In this document: one piece after another, positions 27,380 through 36,357 of the stretch | Position numbering within the stretch: the first letter of the stretch is position 1 | Layout: every line of letters begins with the position of its first letter | Source: Shinella zoogloeoides | GTDB taxonomy: Bacteria > Pseudomonadota > Alphaproteobacteria > Rhizobiales > Rhizobiaceae | Length of the DNA: 64,000 bases | Assembly (NCBI RefSeq): GCF_033705735.1 | Contig: NZ_CP131130.1 | Coordinates: 2,111,001 to 2,175,000 of the forward strand | Reading direction: 5' to 3' | Translations under genes and position numbers: made by a program | Notes under the pieces: generated by a model | Database searches by the model: none | What the model was told of the DNA's origin: nothing | Seen by the model: only the letters and a program-made list of their open reading frames with translations

Positions 27380-28612
27380 TTACCGAGATTTAATGGAAAG
27401 CGCGCCGCCGAGCACGGTGATGGCCGCGGCAAGGAGCAGGATGCCGGCCGCCGCAAGGCTCGGCAGGGCGTAACTTCCCGTGCGCGCGGCGAGGAACCCG
27501 GCCCCGAGCGGGCCGATGATCTGCCCGACGCCGAAGGCTGCCGTCATCAGGGCGAGAACCTGGCGCGGGCTCCCGCTGGCGAGAACCCGCCCGAGCTGCA
27601 GGCCATAGGCGGTGATGACGATGAAGGTGAGGCCGAGAAGAACGCCCCCGAGGAGCGCCGACCACGGAAAGGGCAGCAGGACCGTCGCCGCGACGCCGAC
27701 CGTTTCCACGAGGATCGCGAGCAGATAGGCCATGGCGACGCCGCTGCGACGCTCGACGGGTTTCCAGGCGATGAGCGACAACGCCGCCGCGCCGCCGGTG
27801 ACGAGCCATGTGAGGCATTCGAGCAGCGGGCTCTCCGCCCCTTCCCGCGCGATGGCGACGATGAACGTGGCGGTCACCACATAGCCGATGCCGAAGAGAC
27901 CGTAGCTCAGCGTCAGTGCCACGAGCGGCCGCGTCCAGACAATCGGCGGCTCGCGCACGGCCGACGCGCCGCCTTCCGGCCGTGGCAGCAGCGCCATGAC
28001 GGCGGCAAGGCCGGCGGCGGCGAGCAGCGCGCCGAAAAGCCAGTCCGCCCGCCATGCCGGGAGCGCGGAAAAGTCGATGAAGGAGAGAAGGTAGACGAGC
28101 ACGGCCGAGACCGCGATACCGCTGCCGACGCCGGAAAAATGCGCCATCTGCACGCGCGGATCGCCATGAACGAGCCCGATGGACAGCACGATACCCGATG
28201 TGAAGATCATGGCGAAGGCGCTGGCGAGACCCGCGAGGAAACGGATGACGGACAGTGCCGCGACACCGGAGAAAAGCCCCATGGCCAAAAGCAGCAGGAC
28301 GGTCGCGGCGAGAGCGCCGATTGCCAGAGACCGCTCCCGGCCGGCGGCCCAGCCATAGGCGGCCAGCACCGCGCCGATCAGGTATCCGGCGAAATTCGCC
28401 GCCGCGATGATGCCGGCATCGGCCGCATTGAGGCCGAGCCCCGCCATCATGCCGGGCAGGACGGGCGTATAGAAGAAGCGGCCGAGCCCCATGGCCACCG
28501 CCATGGCGAGCGCGCCGGCAATGGCGGCGCGAAGGGTCACGCGCGAAGAAGCGGCTGTGCGTTGCATCATGGCGGGACCATTGCACTGCAACATGGCCAC
28601 GGCAAACGACAT
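27380..28612 (-). CDS. YbfB/YjiJ family MFS transporter
   Basis: 410 residues, about 12 transmembrane helices. N-terminal [20 protein letters not shown] is the hallmark of YbfB/YjiJ carriers. The substrate is unknown. The start could be ATG at 28612 or an internal ATG pair at 28565-28570, which would remove 14 residues; neither has a convincing ribosome-binding site. It lies 34 nt downstream of map on the same strand and may be read with it. Confidence 0.82.
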   Translation of the reverse strand: MSFAVAMLQCNGPAMMQRTAASSRVTLRAAIAGALAMAVAMGLGRFFYTPVLPGMMAGLGLNAADAGIIAAANFAGYLIGAVLAAYGWAAGRERSLAIGALAATVLLLLAMGLFSGVAALSVIRFLAGLASAFAMIFTSGIVLSIGLVHGDPRVQMAHFSGVGSGIAVSAVLVYLLSFIDFSALPAWRADWLFGALLAAAGLAAVMALLPRPEGGASAVREPPIVWTRPLVALTLSYGLFGIGYVVTATFIVAIAREGAESPLLECLTWLVTGGAAALSLIAWKPVERRSGVAMAYLLAILVETVGVAATVLLPFPWSALLGGVLLGLTFIVITAYGLQLGRVLASGSPRQVLALMTAAFGVGQIIGPLGAGFLAARTGSYALPSLAAAGILLLAAAITVLGGALSIKSR

Positions 28613-28646
28613 TTATTGATCGTCGGATCAGCGCCGGTGAAGGCTC

Positions 28647-29399
28647 TCAGCCCGGCAGCGTCACCACAAGCGGGCCGTTGCGCGTGGCGACGACCGTGTG
28701 CTCGAACTGCACCGTCGGCGCGCTCGGCTCGCTGTAGAGCGTCCATTCGTCCTTGTCGCCGCCTTCCGCCCAGTTGGCGCCGAGCGACAGGAACGGCTCG
28801 ACCGTGAAGACGAGGCCTTCCGTCATGCGGCGCTTTTCCTGCGGGTCCGGCCAGGTGGCGATTTCCGTCGGCTCCTCGTGCAGCGAGCGGCCGACGCCGT
28901 GGCTGGCGAGATTGGCGATCAGCGTATAGCGGTTCTTGCGCGCGAAGGCGCCGATGGCATTGCCGACCTCGGCCAGCGGCTTGCCGGCCTTGACTTCCTT
29001 GAGACCGACCCAGAGCGCCCGCTTGCCGTCGCGGCAGAGCCGCTCCACCGCCGGCACCGAGCGGCCGACCGTGAAGGATGCGCCCGTATCGGCGAAATAG
29101 CCGTCGAGCTCGGCGGAAACGTCGATATTGACGAGGTCGCCTTCCTTGATCACCCGCTCGCCGGGAATGCCGTGCGCCACTTCTTCGTTGACGGAAATGC
29201 AGGTCGCGCCCGGGAAGTTGTAGCAGCTTTCCGGCGCCGAACGGGCGCCCGTCGCCTCCAGCATGCGCCGGCCGATCAGGTCGAGCTCGGCCGTCGTCAT
29301 GCCGGGCCGGACGGCGGTCGACATGTGCTGCAACACGTTCGCGCAGATCCGGCCGATCGCCTTCAGGCCGTTGAGGTCTTCATCGTTTCCAAGGGTCAT
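28647..29399 (-). CDS. map: Type I methionine aminopeptidase
   Basis: 250 residues, removing N-terminal Met from nascent proteins. All five metal ligands are visible: D93 (VNIDV), D104 (YFADTG), H167 (ASHGVGR), E201 (FTVEPF) and E233 (VQFEHT). The substrate His lies in HGIPG. It is flanked by an MFS carrier and a luciferase-like oxidoreductase rather than by rpsB or other translation genes, which may mean it is an additional paralogue of the housekeeping copy; the rest of the genome is not visible. Confidence 0.93.
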   Translation of the reverse strand: MTLGNDEDLNGLKAIGRICANVLQHMSTAVRPGMTTAELDLIGRRMLEATGARSAPESCYNFPGATCISVNEEVAHGIPGERVIKEGDLVNIDVSAELDGYFADTGASFTVGRSVPAVERLCRDGKRALWVGLKEVKAGKPLAEVGNAIGAFARKNRYTLIANLASHGVGRSLHEEPTEIATWPDPQEKRRMTEGLVFTVEPFLSLGANWAEGGDKDEWTLYSEPSAPTVQFEHTVVATRNGPLVVTLPG

Positions 29400-29445
29400 C
29401 GCATCTCTCTTTCGCGGGGCGTCCTAGCACGTCCGCGCCGCGCTG

Positions 29446-30507
29446 TCAGGCGGAAGGGGCCATTTCCGCCCTGGGCTCGTCCGCCAGAATCTCGCGCACC
29501 AGCGGCGCGACCTTCGTGCCGTAGAGCTCGATCCCGCGCAGGATGCGATCATGCGGCATCAGGCCGATGGCCATCTGCAGCAGGAAGCGGTCGTTGCGGA
29601 AGATCCTGTGGTGGGCGACGATCTTCTTCGCCACCGTCTCCGGATCGCCGAGGAAGAGATGGCCGTCCGGCCCGGTCGACTGGTCGAACTGCGCACGACT
29701 CGTCGGCCCCCAGCCGCGCTCGCGGCCGATGCGGTTCATAACCTCGGCCTGCGGCCCGTAAAAGGTGTCGGCCGCTTCCGCCGTCGTATCGGCGATGAAG
29801 CCGTGCACGTTGATGCTGGTCTTCAGCTTCGCCTCGTCCTGTCCCGCCCGCCGCGCGGCCTCGCGGTAGAGATCGAAGAGCGGCGTATAGCGCGCCGGCG
29901 TGCCGCCGATGATGGCGAGCGCCAGCGGCAGGCCATAGGCCCCTGCCCGCGCCACCGACTGCGGCGTGCCGCCGACGGCGATCCAGACCGGCAGCCGGCC
30001 ATGGAGGGGCCGCGGATAGACGCCGATGCCCGAAAGCGGCGCGCGCATGACGCCGTTCCACGAGACCTTCTCGCTTTCGTTGAGGGCGAGCAGCAGGTCG
30101 AGCTTTTCCTCGAAGAGCTGGTCGTAGTCGTCGAGCGCGTAGCCGAAGAGCGGGAAGGATTCGATGAAGGAGCCGCGCCCCGCCATGATCTCCGCCCGAC
30201 CGCCCGACAGAAGATCGACCGTCGAGAACTGCTGGAAGACGCGCACCGGATCGTCCGACGACAGCACCGTCACCGCACTCGAAAGACGGATGGTCTTCGT
30301 GCGTGCCGCCGCGGCGGCCAGGATAACGGCCGGCGCCGAGGCCGCATAATCCGGCCGGTGATGCTCGCCGAGCCCGAAGACATCGAGCCCCACCTGATCG
30401 GCAAGCTCGATCTCTTCCAGCAGGTTCTTCAGCCGCCGCTCCCCTTCCCGCCCCTTGTCGGGGGCATTGGGATCGACATCGGCGAAGGTATAGAGGCCAA
30501 GTTCCAT
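29446..30507 (-). CDS. LLM-class flavin-dependent oxidoreductase
   Basis: 353 residues from ATG at 30505-30507. Luciferase-like TIM barrel: [29 protein letters not shown] (active-site His pair), [19 protein letters not shown] and the GRGSFIES flavin-phosphate region. It should use FMNH2 supplied by a reductase or reduced F420-like cofactor; the substrate is unknown. An in-frame ATG 12 nt upstream is also possible. It is not clearly in an operon (46 nt before map on the same strand). Confidence 0.85.
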   Translation of the reverse strand: MELGLYTFADVDPNAPDKGREGERRLKNLLEEIELADQVGLDVFGLGEHHRPDYAASAPAVILAAAAARTKTIRLSSAVTVLSSDDPVRVFQQFSTVDLLSGGRAEIMAGRGSFIESFPLFGYALDDYDQLFEEKLDLLLALNESEKVSWNGVMRAPLSGIGVYPRPLHGRLPVWIAVGGTPQSVARAGAYGLPLALAIIGGTPARYTPLFDLYREAARRAGQDEAKLKTSINVHGFIADTTAEAADTFYGPQAEVMNRIGRERGWGPTSRAQFDQSTGPDGHLFLGDPETVAKKIVAHHRIFRNDRFLLQMAIGLMPHDRILRGIELYGTKVAPLVREILADEPRAEMAPSA

Positions 30508-30588
30508 GGGATGTTCCATATGAGAGGATTTTCCCTCAGATATGGCGCGCGGGCGGAGGTTGGAAGAGGCGCCGGGGAAACAGTGTGT

Positions 30589-31857
30589 TCACGGGGCCGG
30601 AAACATGGCGCCGCCGGCGGCCTCGCGCTGCATGCTGTCGAGATGCTGGCGGATATGGGCCGCCTCGGCGGAGGTTGTGGCGAGCGCGATGGCGCGGTCG
30701 AAGGCCTGATGTGCCTCCGCATAGCGGCCGAGCTGCTTGAGGAGCCCGCCGCGCAGGCCATGGAAATAGAAATAGCCGTCGAGCTTTTCCGCCAGCGGCT
30801 CGATCAGCGCCAGCGCCGCCTCCGGCCCCTCGCGCTTGGAGACCGCGACGGCGCGGTTGAGCCGCACCACCGGCGAGGGCTGGATGCGCTCCAGCGTCTG
30901 GTAGAGAAGGTCGATCTGCAACCAGTCCGTCTCCGCCGCCGTCGCGGCGCGGGCATGCAGCGCGGCAATCGCCGCCTGTATCTGGAAGGGACCGGGCGCG
31001 CGGTGGCGCAGCGCCTTGTCGATCAGCACCAGCGCCTCGTCGATGAGCGCGCGGTCCCAGAGCGAGCGGTCCTGATCCTCCAGCAGCACGATCTGCCCGT
31101 CCTCGTCGAAGCGGGCGGCGAGCCGCGAATGCTGGATGAGCAGCAGCGCGGTCAGCCCCATGATCTCGGGCTCCGCCGGAAAGAGCTTGAGCAGCAACCG
31201 GGCGAGCCGGATCGCCTCCGTGCAGAAGGGCGTATCGGCCTTCTCCGGCACCCCGGCCGAATAACCCTCGTTGAAGACGAGATAGATCATCGCCGCGACA
31301 AGGCCGAGCCGTTCGGCCCGCGCCACCGCATCCGGCGTCTCGAAGGGAATGCCGGCCGCGCCGACCTTTGCCTTGGCGCGGGTGATGCGCTGCTCCATCG
31401 CCGCTTCCGAGACGAGGAAGGCCCGCGCGATCTGCCTGACCGAAAGCCCGGAGACGATGCGCAGCGCCAGCGCGATCTGCTGCGTTGCCGGCAGGTCGGG
31501 ATGGCAGCAGACGAAGAGCAGGCGCAGGATGTCGTCGCGGTAATGCGCGCCGTCCAGCCGGTCGGCAAGGTCGCTCTCGGTGTCCTCAAGGTCGGACAGC
31601 ACCTCCTCGGGCGGCAGCGGCTGGGTTTTCGCGCGCTTCCGCACCTGGTCGATGCCGCTGTTGCGCCCGACGAAGATGAGCCATGCGGCCGGATCGCGTG
31701 GCGGGCCCTTGTCGGGCCATGTCCTCAGCGCGCGAAGGCAGGCCTCCTGAAAGGCCTCCTCCGCCATGTCGAGGTCACGGAAGTAGCGCAGCAGCGCCCC
31801 CATGGCCTGCGGCCGCGCCGAGGTGAGCGCCAGGTCGATCCAGGCAAGGTCCGTCAT
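30589..31857 (-). CDS. ECF sigma factor, ECF42 group with C-terminal DUF6596 extension
   Basis: 422 residues, more than twice the length of a minimal ECF factor. Region sigma2 is at about residues 10-75 (RYFRDLDMAEEAFQEACLRA), sigma4 at about 110-170 with VRQIARAFLVSEAAMEQRI, and a long C-terminal helical, TPR-like domain follows (DUF6596; GLVAAMIYLVFNEGYSAG is its hallmark). This is the ECF42 type, which works with a DGPF/YciI protein instead of a membrane anti-sigma factor. The start ATG overlaps the stop of the YciI gene as ATGA, so both are translated together. A matching promoter lies upstream. Confidence 0.93.
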   Translation of the reverse strand: MTDLAWIDLALTSARPQAMGALLRYFRDLDMAEEAFQEACLRALRTWPDKGPPRDPAAWLIFVGRNSGIDQVRKRAKTQPLPPEEVLSDLEDTESDLADRLDGAHYRDDILRLLFVCCHPDLPATQQIALALRIVSGLSVRQIARAFLVSEAAMEQRITRAKAKVGAAGIPFETPDAVARAERLGLVAAMIYLVFNEGYSAGVPEKADTPFCTEAIRLARLLLKLFPAEPEIMGLTALLLIQHSRLAARFDEDGQIVLLEDQDRSLWDRALIDEALVLIDKALRHRAPGPFQIQAAIAALHARAATAAETDWLQIDLLYQTLERIQPSPVVRLNRAVAVSKREGPEAALALIEPLAEKLDGYFYFHGLRGGLLKQLGRYAEAHQAFDRAIALATTSAEAAHIRQHLDSMQREAAGGAMFPAP

Positions 31858-32228
31858 GTTATGGGCACTCCCGGATTGAAGAACTGCAGCGGCCGGATCT
31901 CATAGGTGCCGTTCGCCGGATTGGCGGCGGAAAGCTCGCGGGCGAACTGGATCGCCTCTTCCAGCGTTTCGGCCTCGAGCACGAAGAAGCCGAGGAACTG
32001 TTCCTTGGTCTCGGCGAAGGGACCGTCCATGACGATATTGTCCGTCGGGCCCTTGCGCACGGTGACGGCCGCCGTCGTCGGCATCAGCCGCGCGACGGGC
32101 CCGAGCTTGCCGGCCTCGGCATAGCGCTGGTTGACCGCGCCGAGATCGGCCATGACCTTCTCGTCCAGCTCCTTCGACCAGGCGCAGACTTCGCTTTCGG
32201 CATCGTAACAAAGAACGGCATACAGCAT
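31854..32228 (-). CDS. DGPF/YciI-type protein, partner of ECF42 sigma factor
   Basis: 124 residues, YCII-related dimeric alpha/beta barrel fold. The characteristic DGPFAETKEQFLGFFVLE segment lies near residue 70 and the C-terminus ends with EIRPLQ. This protein class almost always adjoins ECF42 sigma factors and is often under their control. It is first in the two-gene operon with 4 nt shared with the sigma gene. GGGAG lies 7-8 nt before ATG. Confidence 0.93.
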   Translation of the reverse strand: MLYAVLCYDAESEVCAWSKELDEKVMADLGAVNQRYAEAGKLGPVARLMPTTAAVTVRKGPTDNIVMDGPFAETKEQFLGFFVLEAETLEEAIQFARELSAANPANGTYEIRPLQFFNPGVPIT

Positions 32229-32250
32229 GGTGAACTCCCGTTGGCTGAAA

Positions 32251-32277
32251 GACGTAGGAGTAAACTCTCAGCCGACA
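32251..32277 (-). promoter_or_regulatory. ECF42-type promoter of the YciI-sigma operon
   Basis: On the minus strand TGTCGG, 17 bases, CGTC. The reported ECF42 promoter is TGTCGA in the -35 region and CGA/TC in the -10 region, so there is one mismatch. It ends about 22 nt before the YciI start, which gives a short normal leader. Confidence 0.7.
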
Positions 32278-32322
32278 GGGCGCACCGGAATATTTTGATT
32301 TTCGGCAGGAAGTACCGCCCGC

Positions 32323-32727
32323 TCAGATCTTGAACACGTCGTCCTGCCGGAACACGATGACATAGCCGCCCATCGCTTCGGCTTCGCGCGCCCAGTCCAG
32401 CAATTGCGAATGATAGGGTTCGCGCCGCCAGATATCGGGGTGGTCGGGATCGACCAGAACCGTAACCTGCGGCCCCTGCCGGTAGACCATCATGTGCGAG
32501 CGCGACGGCTCCCACGCTTCCGCGAGCCCTTCGTCGGTCATCCACAAACAGAGGAAATCCCGGCAGACCGATGGCCGATCCGCATAGATCGAGCACCCCT
32601 CGCCCTCGACGCAATGCCTGCACCAGGCATTCGCCGGCTTGTCGAGGAGATCGATGTCGGGCAGCCGGCAGCAGAGCGTGCAGGTGCCGCAGGATCGGCC
32701 CGTGGCGATGGTCGGGGATGGTTGCAT
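32323..32727 (-). CDS. Cysteine-cluster (YkgJ-like, CxxCxxCC) protein
   Basis: 134 residues from ATG at 32725-32727. The N-terminal cluster CGTCTLCC and further cysteines in CRHCVEGEGC and VCRDFLC are typical of the YkgJ-like zinc/iron-chelating family with unknown function. The C-terminal half (VTVLVDPDHPDIW) is not recognised. The upstream TTG extension is less likely. It is read in the same direction as glpK, 51 nt downstream of it. Confidence 0.8.
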   Translation of the reverse strand: MQPSPTIATGRSCGTCTLCCRLPDIDLLDKPANAWCRHCVEGEGCSIYADRPSVCRDFLCLWMTDEGLAEAWEPSRSHMMVYRQGPQVTVLVDPDHPDIWRREPYHSQLLDWAREAEAMGGYVIVFRQDDVFKI

Positions 32728-32778
32728 GGCCGGTGCATAGCATCCGGCCGCCAAGCCTAGAAGGGCCGGTGATGCGAA

Positions 32779-34269
32779 TTACGCGCTCAGCGTCCGCCGC
32801 ACCGCATCCTTCCAGCCCCTGATCTTCACCGCCCGCGTCTTCTCGTCCATCTTCGGCGTGAAGCGCGTGTCGCGCGCCCAGGACTTGGCGAAGCCCTTGC
32901 GATCCGGCCACACGCCCGCGCGCTGGCCGGCGAGCCATGCCGCGCCGAGGGCGGTCGTCTCCAGAATGGTCGGGCGGTCGACGGGGGCGTCGAGGATGTC
33001 GGCTAGGCGCTGCATGGTCCAGTCGGAAGCGACCATGCCGCCGTCGACGCGCAGCACCGTCTCCTTGCCGTTCGCCTTCCAGTCCTTGTGCATGGCGTCG
33101 AGCAGGTCGCGCGTCTGATAGCAGACGGCCTCCAGCGCCGCGCGGGCGAATTCCGCGGGGCCGGTGTTGCGCGTCATGCCGTAGATGGCGGCCCGCGCCT
33201 CCGGGTCCCAGTGCGGCGCGCCGAGGCCGGTGAAGGCGGGCACGAGATAGACGTTCTGCGTCGGGTCGGCCCTGGCGGCGAGATCGCCGGCGTCGGGCGC
33301 GGCCTTGATGACCTTCAGCCCGTCGCGCAGCCATTGCACGGCGGCGCCCGCGATGAAGATCGAGCCCTCCAGCGCATAGGTCGTCTCGCCGTCGAGCCGG
33401 TAGGCGATGGTGGTCAGCAGGCGGTTCTTCGAGCGCACCATGTCCGGGCCGGTGTTGAGCAGCGCGAAGCAGCCGGTGCCGTAGGTGGACTTCATCATGC
33501 CCGGCTCGAAGCAGGCCTGGCCGATGGTCGCCGCCTGCTGGTCGCCGGCAACGCCGAGGATCGGGATTTCCGCGCCGAACAGGCCCTTCTCCGTCACGCC
33601 GAAATCGGCCGCGCAGTCGAGAACCTCGGGCAGCATGGCCTTCGGCACGCGGAGAATCTCCAGCAGTTCGTCGTCCCAGCCATTCGTCGCGATGTTGTAC
33701 ATCAGCGTGCGGCTGGCATTGGTAGCGTCGGTGACGTGCGACCTGCCGCCCGTCAGCCGCCAGATGAGGAATGTATCAATGGTGCCGAAGCAGAGGTCGC
33801 CCTTGGCGCCGCGCGCCCGCGCGCCCTTCACGTTGGAGAGCATCCAGGAGAGCTTGGTGCCGGAGAAATAGGGATCGAGCAGCAGGCCCGTCTTCTTCGT
33901 GAAGGTCTTTTCGAGGTCCTGCTTCTTCAGCTTCTCGCAATAGGAGGCGGTGCGGCGGTCCTGCCAGACGATGGCGTTGTGGATCGGCCTGCCGCTCTCG
34001 CGCTCCCAGACGACGACCGTCTCGCGCTGGTTGGTGATACCGATGGCGGAAATGTCGGAGGCCTTGACGCCGGCCTTCTTCAACGCAGCCTTCACCGACC
34101 AGACGACGCTTTCCCAGATTTCCTCGGGATCGTGCTCGACCCAGCCGGATTGCGGAAAGATCTGCGTGAATTCCTTCTGGCCGGACCCGACGACCTTCTG
34201 GTTGCCGTCGAAGACGATCGCCCGGCTCGATGTCGTGCCCTGGTCGATCGCGAGAACATATCCGCCCAT
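32779..34269 (-). CDS. glpK: Glycerol kinase
   Basis: 496 residues, FGGY family. It phosphorylates glycerol to glycerol 3-phosphate. N-terminal phosphate-binding loop [16 protein letters not shown]; catalytic Asp in DCAADFGV region; FGGY signatures around [14 protein letters not shown] and the C-terminal [12 protein letters not shown]. The ATG has GGGAGGGAAG just upstream. No glpD, glpF or uptake genes are next to it. It diverges from bdhA over 193 bp. Confidence 0.96.
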   Translation of the reverse strand: MGGYVLAIDQGTTSSRAIVFDGNQKVVGSGQKEFTQIFPQSGWVEHDPEEIWESVVWSVKAALKKAGVKASDISAIGITNQRETVVVWERESGRPIHNAIVWQDRRTASYCEKLKKQDLEKTFTKKTGLLLDPYFSGTKLSWMLSNVKGARARGAKGDLCFGTIDTFLIWRLTGGRSHVTDATNASRTLMYNIATNGWDDELLEILRVPKAMLPEVLDCAADFGVTEKGLFGAEIPILGVAGDQQAATIGQACFEPGMMKSTYGTGCFALLNTGPDMVRSKNRLLTTIAYRLDGETTYALEGSIFIAGAAVQWLRDGLKVIKAAPDAGDLAARADPTQNVYLVPAFTGLGAPHWDPEARAAIYGMTRNTGPAEFARAALEAVCYQTRDLLDAMHKDWKANGKETVLRVDGGMVASDWTMQRLADILDAPVDRPTILETTALGAAWLAGQRAGVWPDRKGFAKSWARDTRFTPKMDEKTRAVKIRGWKDAVRRTLSA

Positions 34270-34462
34270 GCTTCCCTCCCCGGTGAAGGGCCGCTCCCAG
34301 GCCCTTCGGAATCTTCAATACGATACAAAAACGAATGTCAAAGGAAAATAAAACGCAAGTCGCGCTTTGCCCTCAGCGGGACTGTACCGCGCGGAAAACG
34401 CAATTGTCATCGCTTGAGTTTTAGGCGTAGGCTGCCGCAACGCAGCATATCGGGAGATAGTC

Positions 34463-35236
34463 ATGAAGAGCGTCGTCGTCACCGGCTCCACCAGCGGCAT
34501 CGGCCTTGCCATCGCCACCGCCTTTGCCGAAACCGGCGCCAATGTCGTCATCAACGGCTTCGGCGCAGCGGACGAGATCGAAGCGATCCGGGCAAAGCTC
34601 GACGGGCTCGGCAAGGGCCGCGTCATCTACCATCCCGCCGACATGACCAAGCCGCACGAGATCTCCGACCTCATCGAGACGGCGGTGGAGGAATTCGACG
34701 GTGTCGACATCCTCGTCAACAATGCCGGCATCCAGCATGTCGAGAAGATCGAGGATTTCCCGGTCGAGAAGTGGGACCAGATCATCGCGATCAACCTCTC
34801 CAGTTCCTTCCACACGATCCGCTGCGCCGTGCCGCACATGAAGCGCAAGGGCTGGGGCCGCATCGTCAACGTCGCCTCCGCGCACGGCCTCGTCGCCTCG
34901 CCCTTCAAGGCCGCCTATGTGGCGGCCAAGCACGGCGTCATGGGCCTCACCAAGACCGTCGCGCTGGAAGTCGCCGAGAACGGCATCACCGCCAACGCCA
35001 TCTGCCCCGGCTACGTGCTGACGCCGCTCGTCGAAAAGCAGATCCCCGATACGGCCAAGGCCCGCGGCATCAGCGAGGCCGAGGTGAAGACCGACGTCAT
35101 GCTGAAATTCCAGCCGACCAAGGAATTCGTCGGCACCGACGAGGTGGCGGCCATTGCGCTGTTCCTCGCCTCGGATGCGGCAAAATCGATCAACGGCACC
35201 CATATATCCGTCGATGGCGGCTGGACCGCCCAATAA
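34463..35236 (+). CDS. bdhA: 3-hydroxybutyrate dehydrogenase
   Basis: 257 residues, short-chain dehydrogenase. NAD-binding GSTSGIG at residues 8-14, NNAG, catalytic Ser in VASAHG, and the Y..xK pair in AAYVAAKHG. The C-terminus ISVDGGWTAQ is typical of rhizobial BdhA. It oxidises 3-hydroxybutyrate to acetoacetate when polyhydroxybutyrate is used. GGGAG precedes the ATG. xdhC follows after 38 bp, in which a GCGCCCCGG...GGGGCGC hairpin lies. In Sinorhizobium meliloti bdhA is in an operon with xanthine dehydrogenase genes. Confidence 0.94.
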   Translation: MKSVVVTGSTSGIGLAIATAFAETGANVVINGFGAADEIEAIRAKLDGLGKGRVIYHPADMTKPHEISDLIETAVEEFDGVDILVNNAGIQHVEKIEDFPVEKWDQIIAINLSSSFHTIRCAVPHMKRKGWGRIVNVASAHGLVASPFKAAYVAAKHGVMGLTKTVALEVAENGITANAICPGYVLTPLVEKQIPDTAKARGISEAEVKTDVMLKFQPTKEFVGTDEVAAIALFLASDAAKSINGTHISVDGGWTAQ

Positions 35237-35274
35237 GAAGGCGCCCCGGTGACGGGGCGCGCAAGAAGGACGAA

Positions 35275-36096
35275 ATGAACTTTCTACAGGACAGCCTCGA
35301 GGGCTTTCTCGCCCGCGAGCACCGCGTCGCCATCGTCGAGGTCAGTGCAACGAAAGGCTCCGCCCCGCGCGACAAGGGCACCTTCATGCTGGTCGCGCCG
35401 ACCGAAATCCACGGCACGATCGGCGGCGGCCAGCTCGAATATGTGGCCATCGAGAATGCCCGCAAGCTCCTGGCGGGCGCCGGTGGCGAGGCGAGCCTCG
35501 ACATTCCCCTCGGCCCCGATATCGGCCAGTGTTGCGGCGGCCGCGTCGAACTGACCTTCACCGTCGCCGACGAAGCGGCCCGCAAGGCCCTCGATGCAAG
35601 GCTGAAGGAAGAGGAACGGCGAAAGCCGCAGGTCTGGGTGTTCGGCGCCGGCCATGTCGGCCGGGCGCTCGCCGAGGCGCTGACCCTCCTTCCCCTCAAG
35701 GTCTTCGTCGTCGAGGCGCGCGAGAGCGAGCTCGACCAGCTCACCTCCGAGGTGCACCACCGGCTGGACGCCATGCCCGAATCGCTCGTCGCCGATATCC
35801 CGCCGGGCTCGGCGGTGGTCATCGTCACCCACGACCATGCGCTCGATTTCCTGATCGGCCGCGAGGCGCTGGCCCGCACGGACCTTGCCTATATCGGCAT
35901 GGTCGGCTCGAAATCGAAGCGCGGCAGCTTCCTCCACTATCTGGAGGAGGAAGGCCTCGACCGCACCGTGGCCGACCGGCTCGTCCTGCCCATCGGCGGA
36001 ACGGCGGTCGACGACAAGCGCCCGGAGGTCATCGCCGCGATGACGGCGGCCGAGGCGCTGCTCGCCTTCGCCGCATGGCGGGGCGAGACGGCTTAG
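35275..36096 (+). CDS. xdhC: Xanthine dehydrogenase accessory protein XdhC
   Basis: 273 residues. An N-terminal XdhC/CoxI domain (KGSAPRDKGTFMLV, HGTIGGGQLE, GQCCGGRVEL with the conserved Cys pair) binds molybdenum cofactor, and a C-terminal Rossmann domain (VWVFGAGHVGRAL) follows. It delivers sulfurated Moco to xanthine dehydrogenase. The XDH subunit genes themselves are not next to it in this window. Its stop overlaps the stop of the convergent DUF1127 gene by 4 nt. Confidence 0.93.
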   Translation: MNFLQDSLEGFLAREHRVAIVEVSATKGSAPRDKGTFMLVAPTEIHGTIGGGQLEYVAIENARKLLAGAGGEASLDIPLGPDIGQCCGGRVELTFTVADEAARKALDARLKEEERRKPQVWVFGAGHVGRALAEALTLLPLKVFVVEARESELDQLTSEVHHRLDAMPESLVADIPPGSAVVIVTHDHALDFLIGREALARTDLAYIGMVGSKSKRGSFLHYLEEEGLDRTVADRLVLPIGGTAVDDKRPEVIAAMTAAEALLAFAAWRGETA

Positions 36097-36278
36097 CGGC
36101 CGCTGCGCCCGTCGAGAAAACCGAGATCGCGCTTGATGTGATCGGACAGTTCCCGCGGATCGAGCCGCGGACGGCGCTTCCTCGCGCCCGAACGCAAGGC
36201 GCTGGAGAGCTTATGCCAGAGGCCGGGCTTGCGGAACTGCAGGGCGCCCGCCTGTATCGGTTCGGCGATGCATGTCAT
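36093..36278 (-). CDS. Small DUF1127-like protein
   Basis: 61 residues, basic, with WHKLSSALR in the middle and a C-terminal LDPRELSDHIKRDLGFLDGR, the pattern of DUF1127/YjiS-like proteins. ATG at 36276-36278 is chosen because GAGG lies 7-8 nt upstream. It is transcribed divergently from a LysR gene (79-bp gap), a common arrangement for this family. The function is unknown; some family members affect RNA or phosphate/carbon metabolism. Confidence 0.75.
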   Translation of the reverse strand: MTCIAEPIQAGALQFRKPGLWHKLSSALRSGARKRRPRLDPRELSDHIKRDLGFLDGRSGR

Positions 36279-36357
36279 GGGAAAACCTCGTGAATTCGAT
36301 CCATTGCTTGCAGGGTGCGCGGAAAGATGATGGAATTCCAATCGAAGCTTCGTCTGT

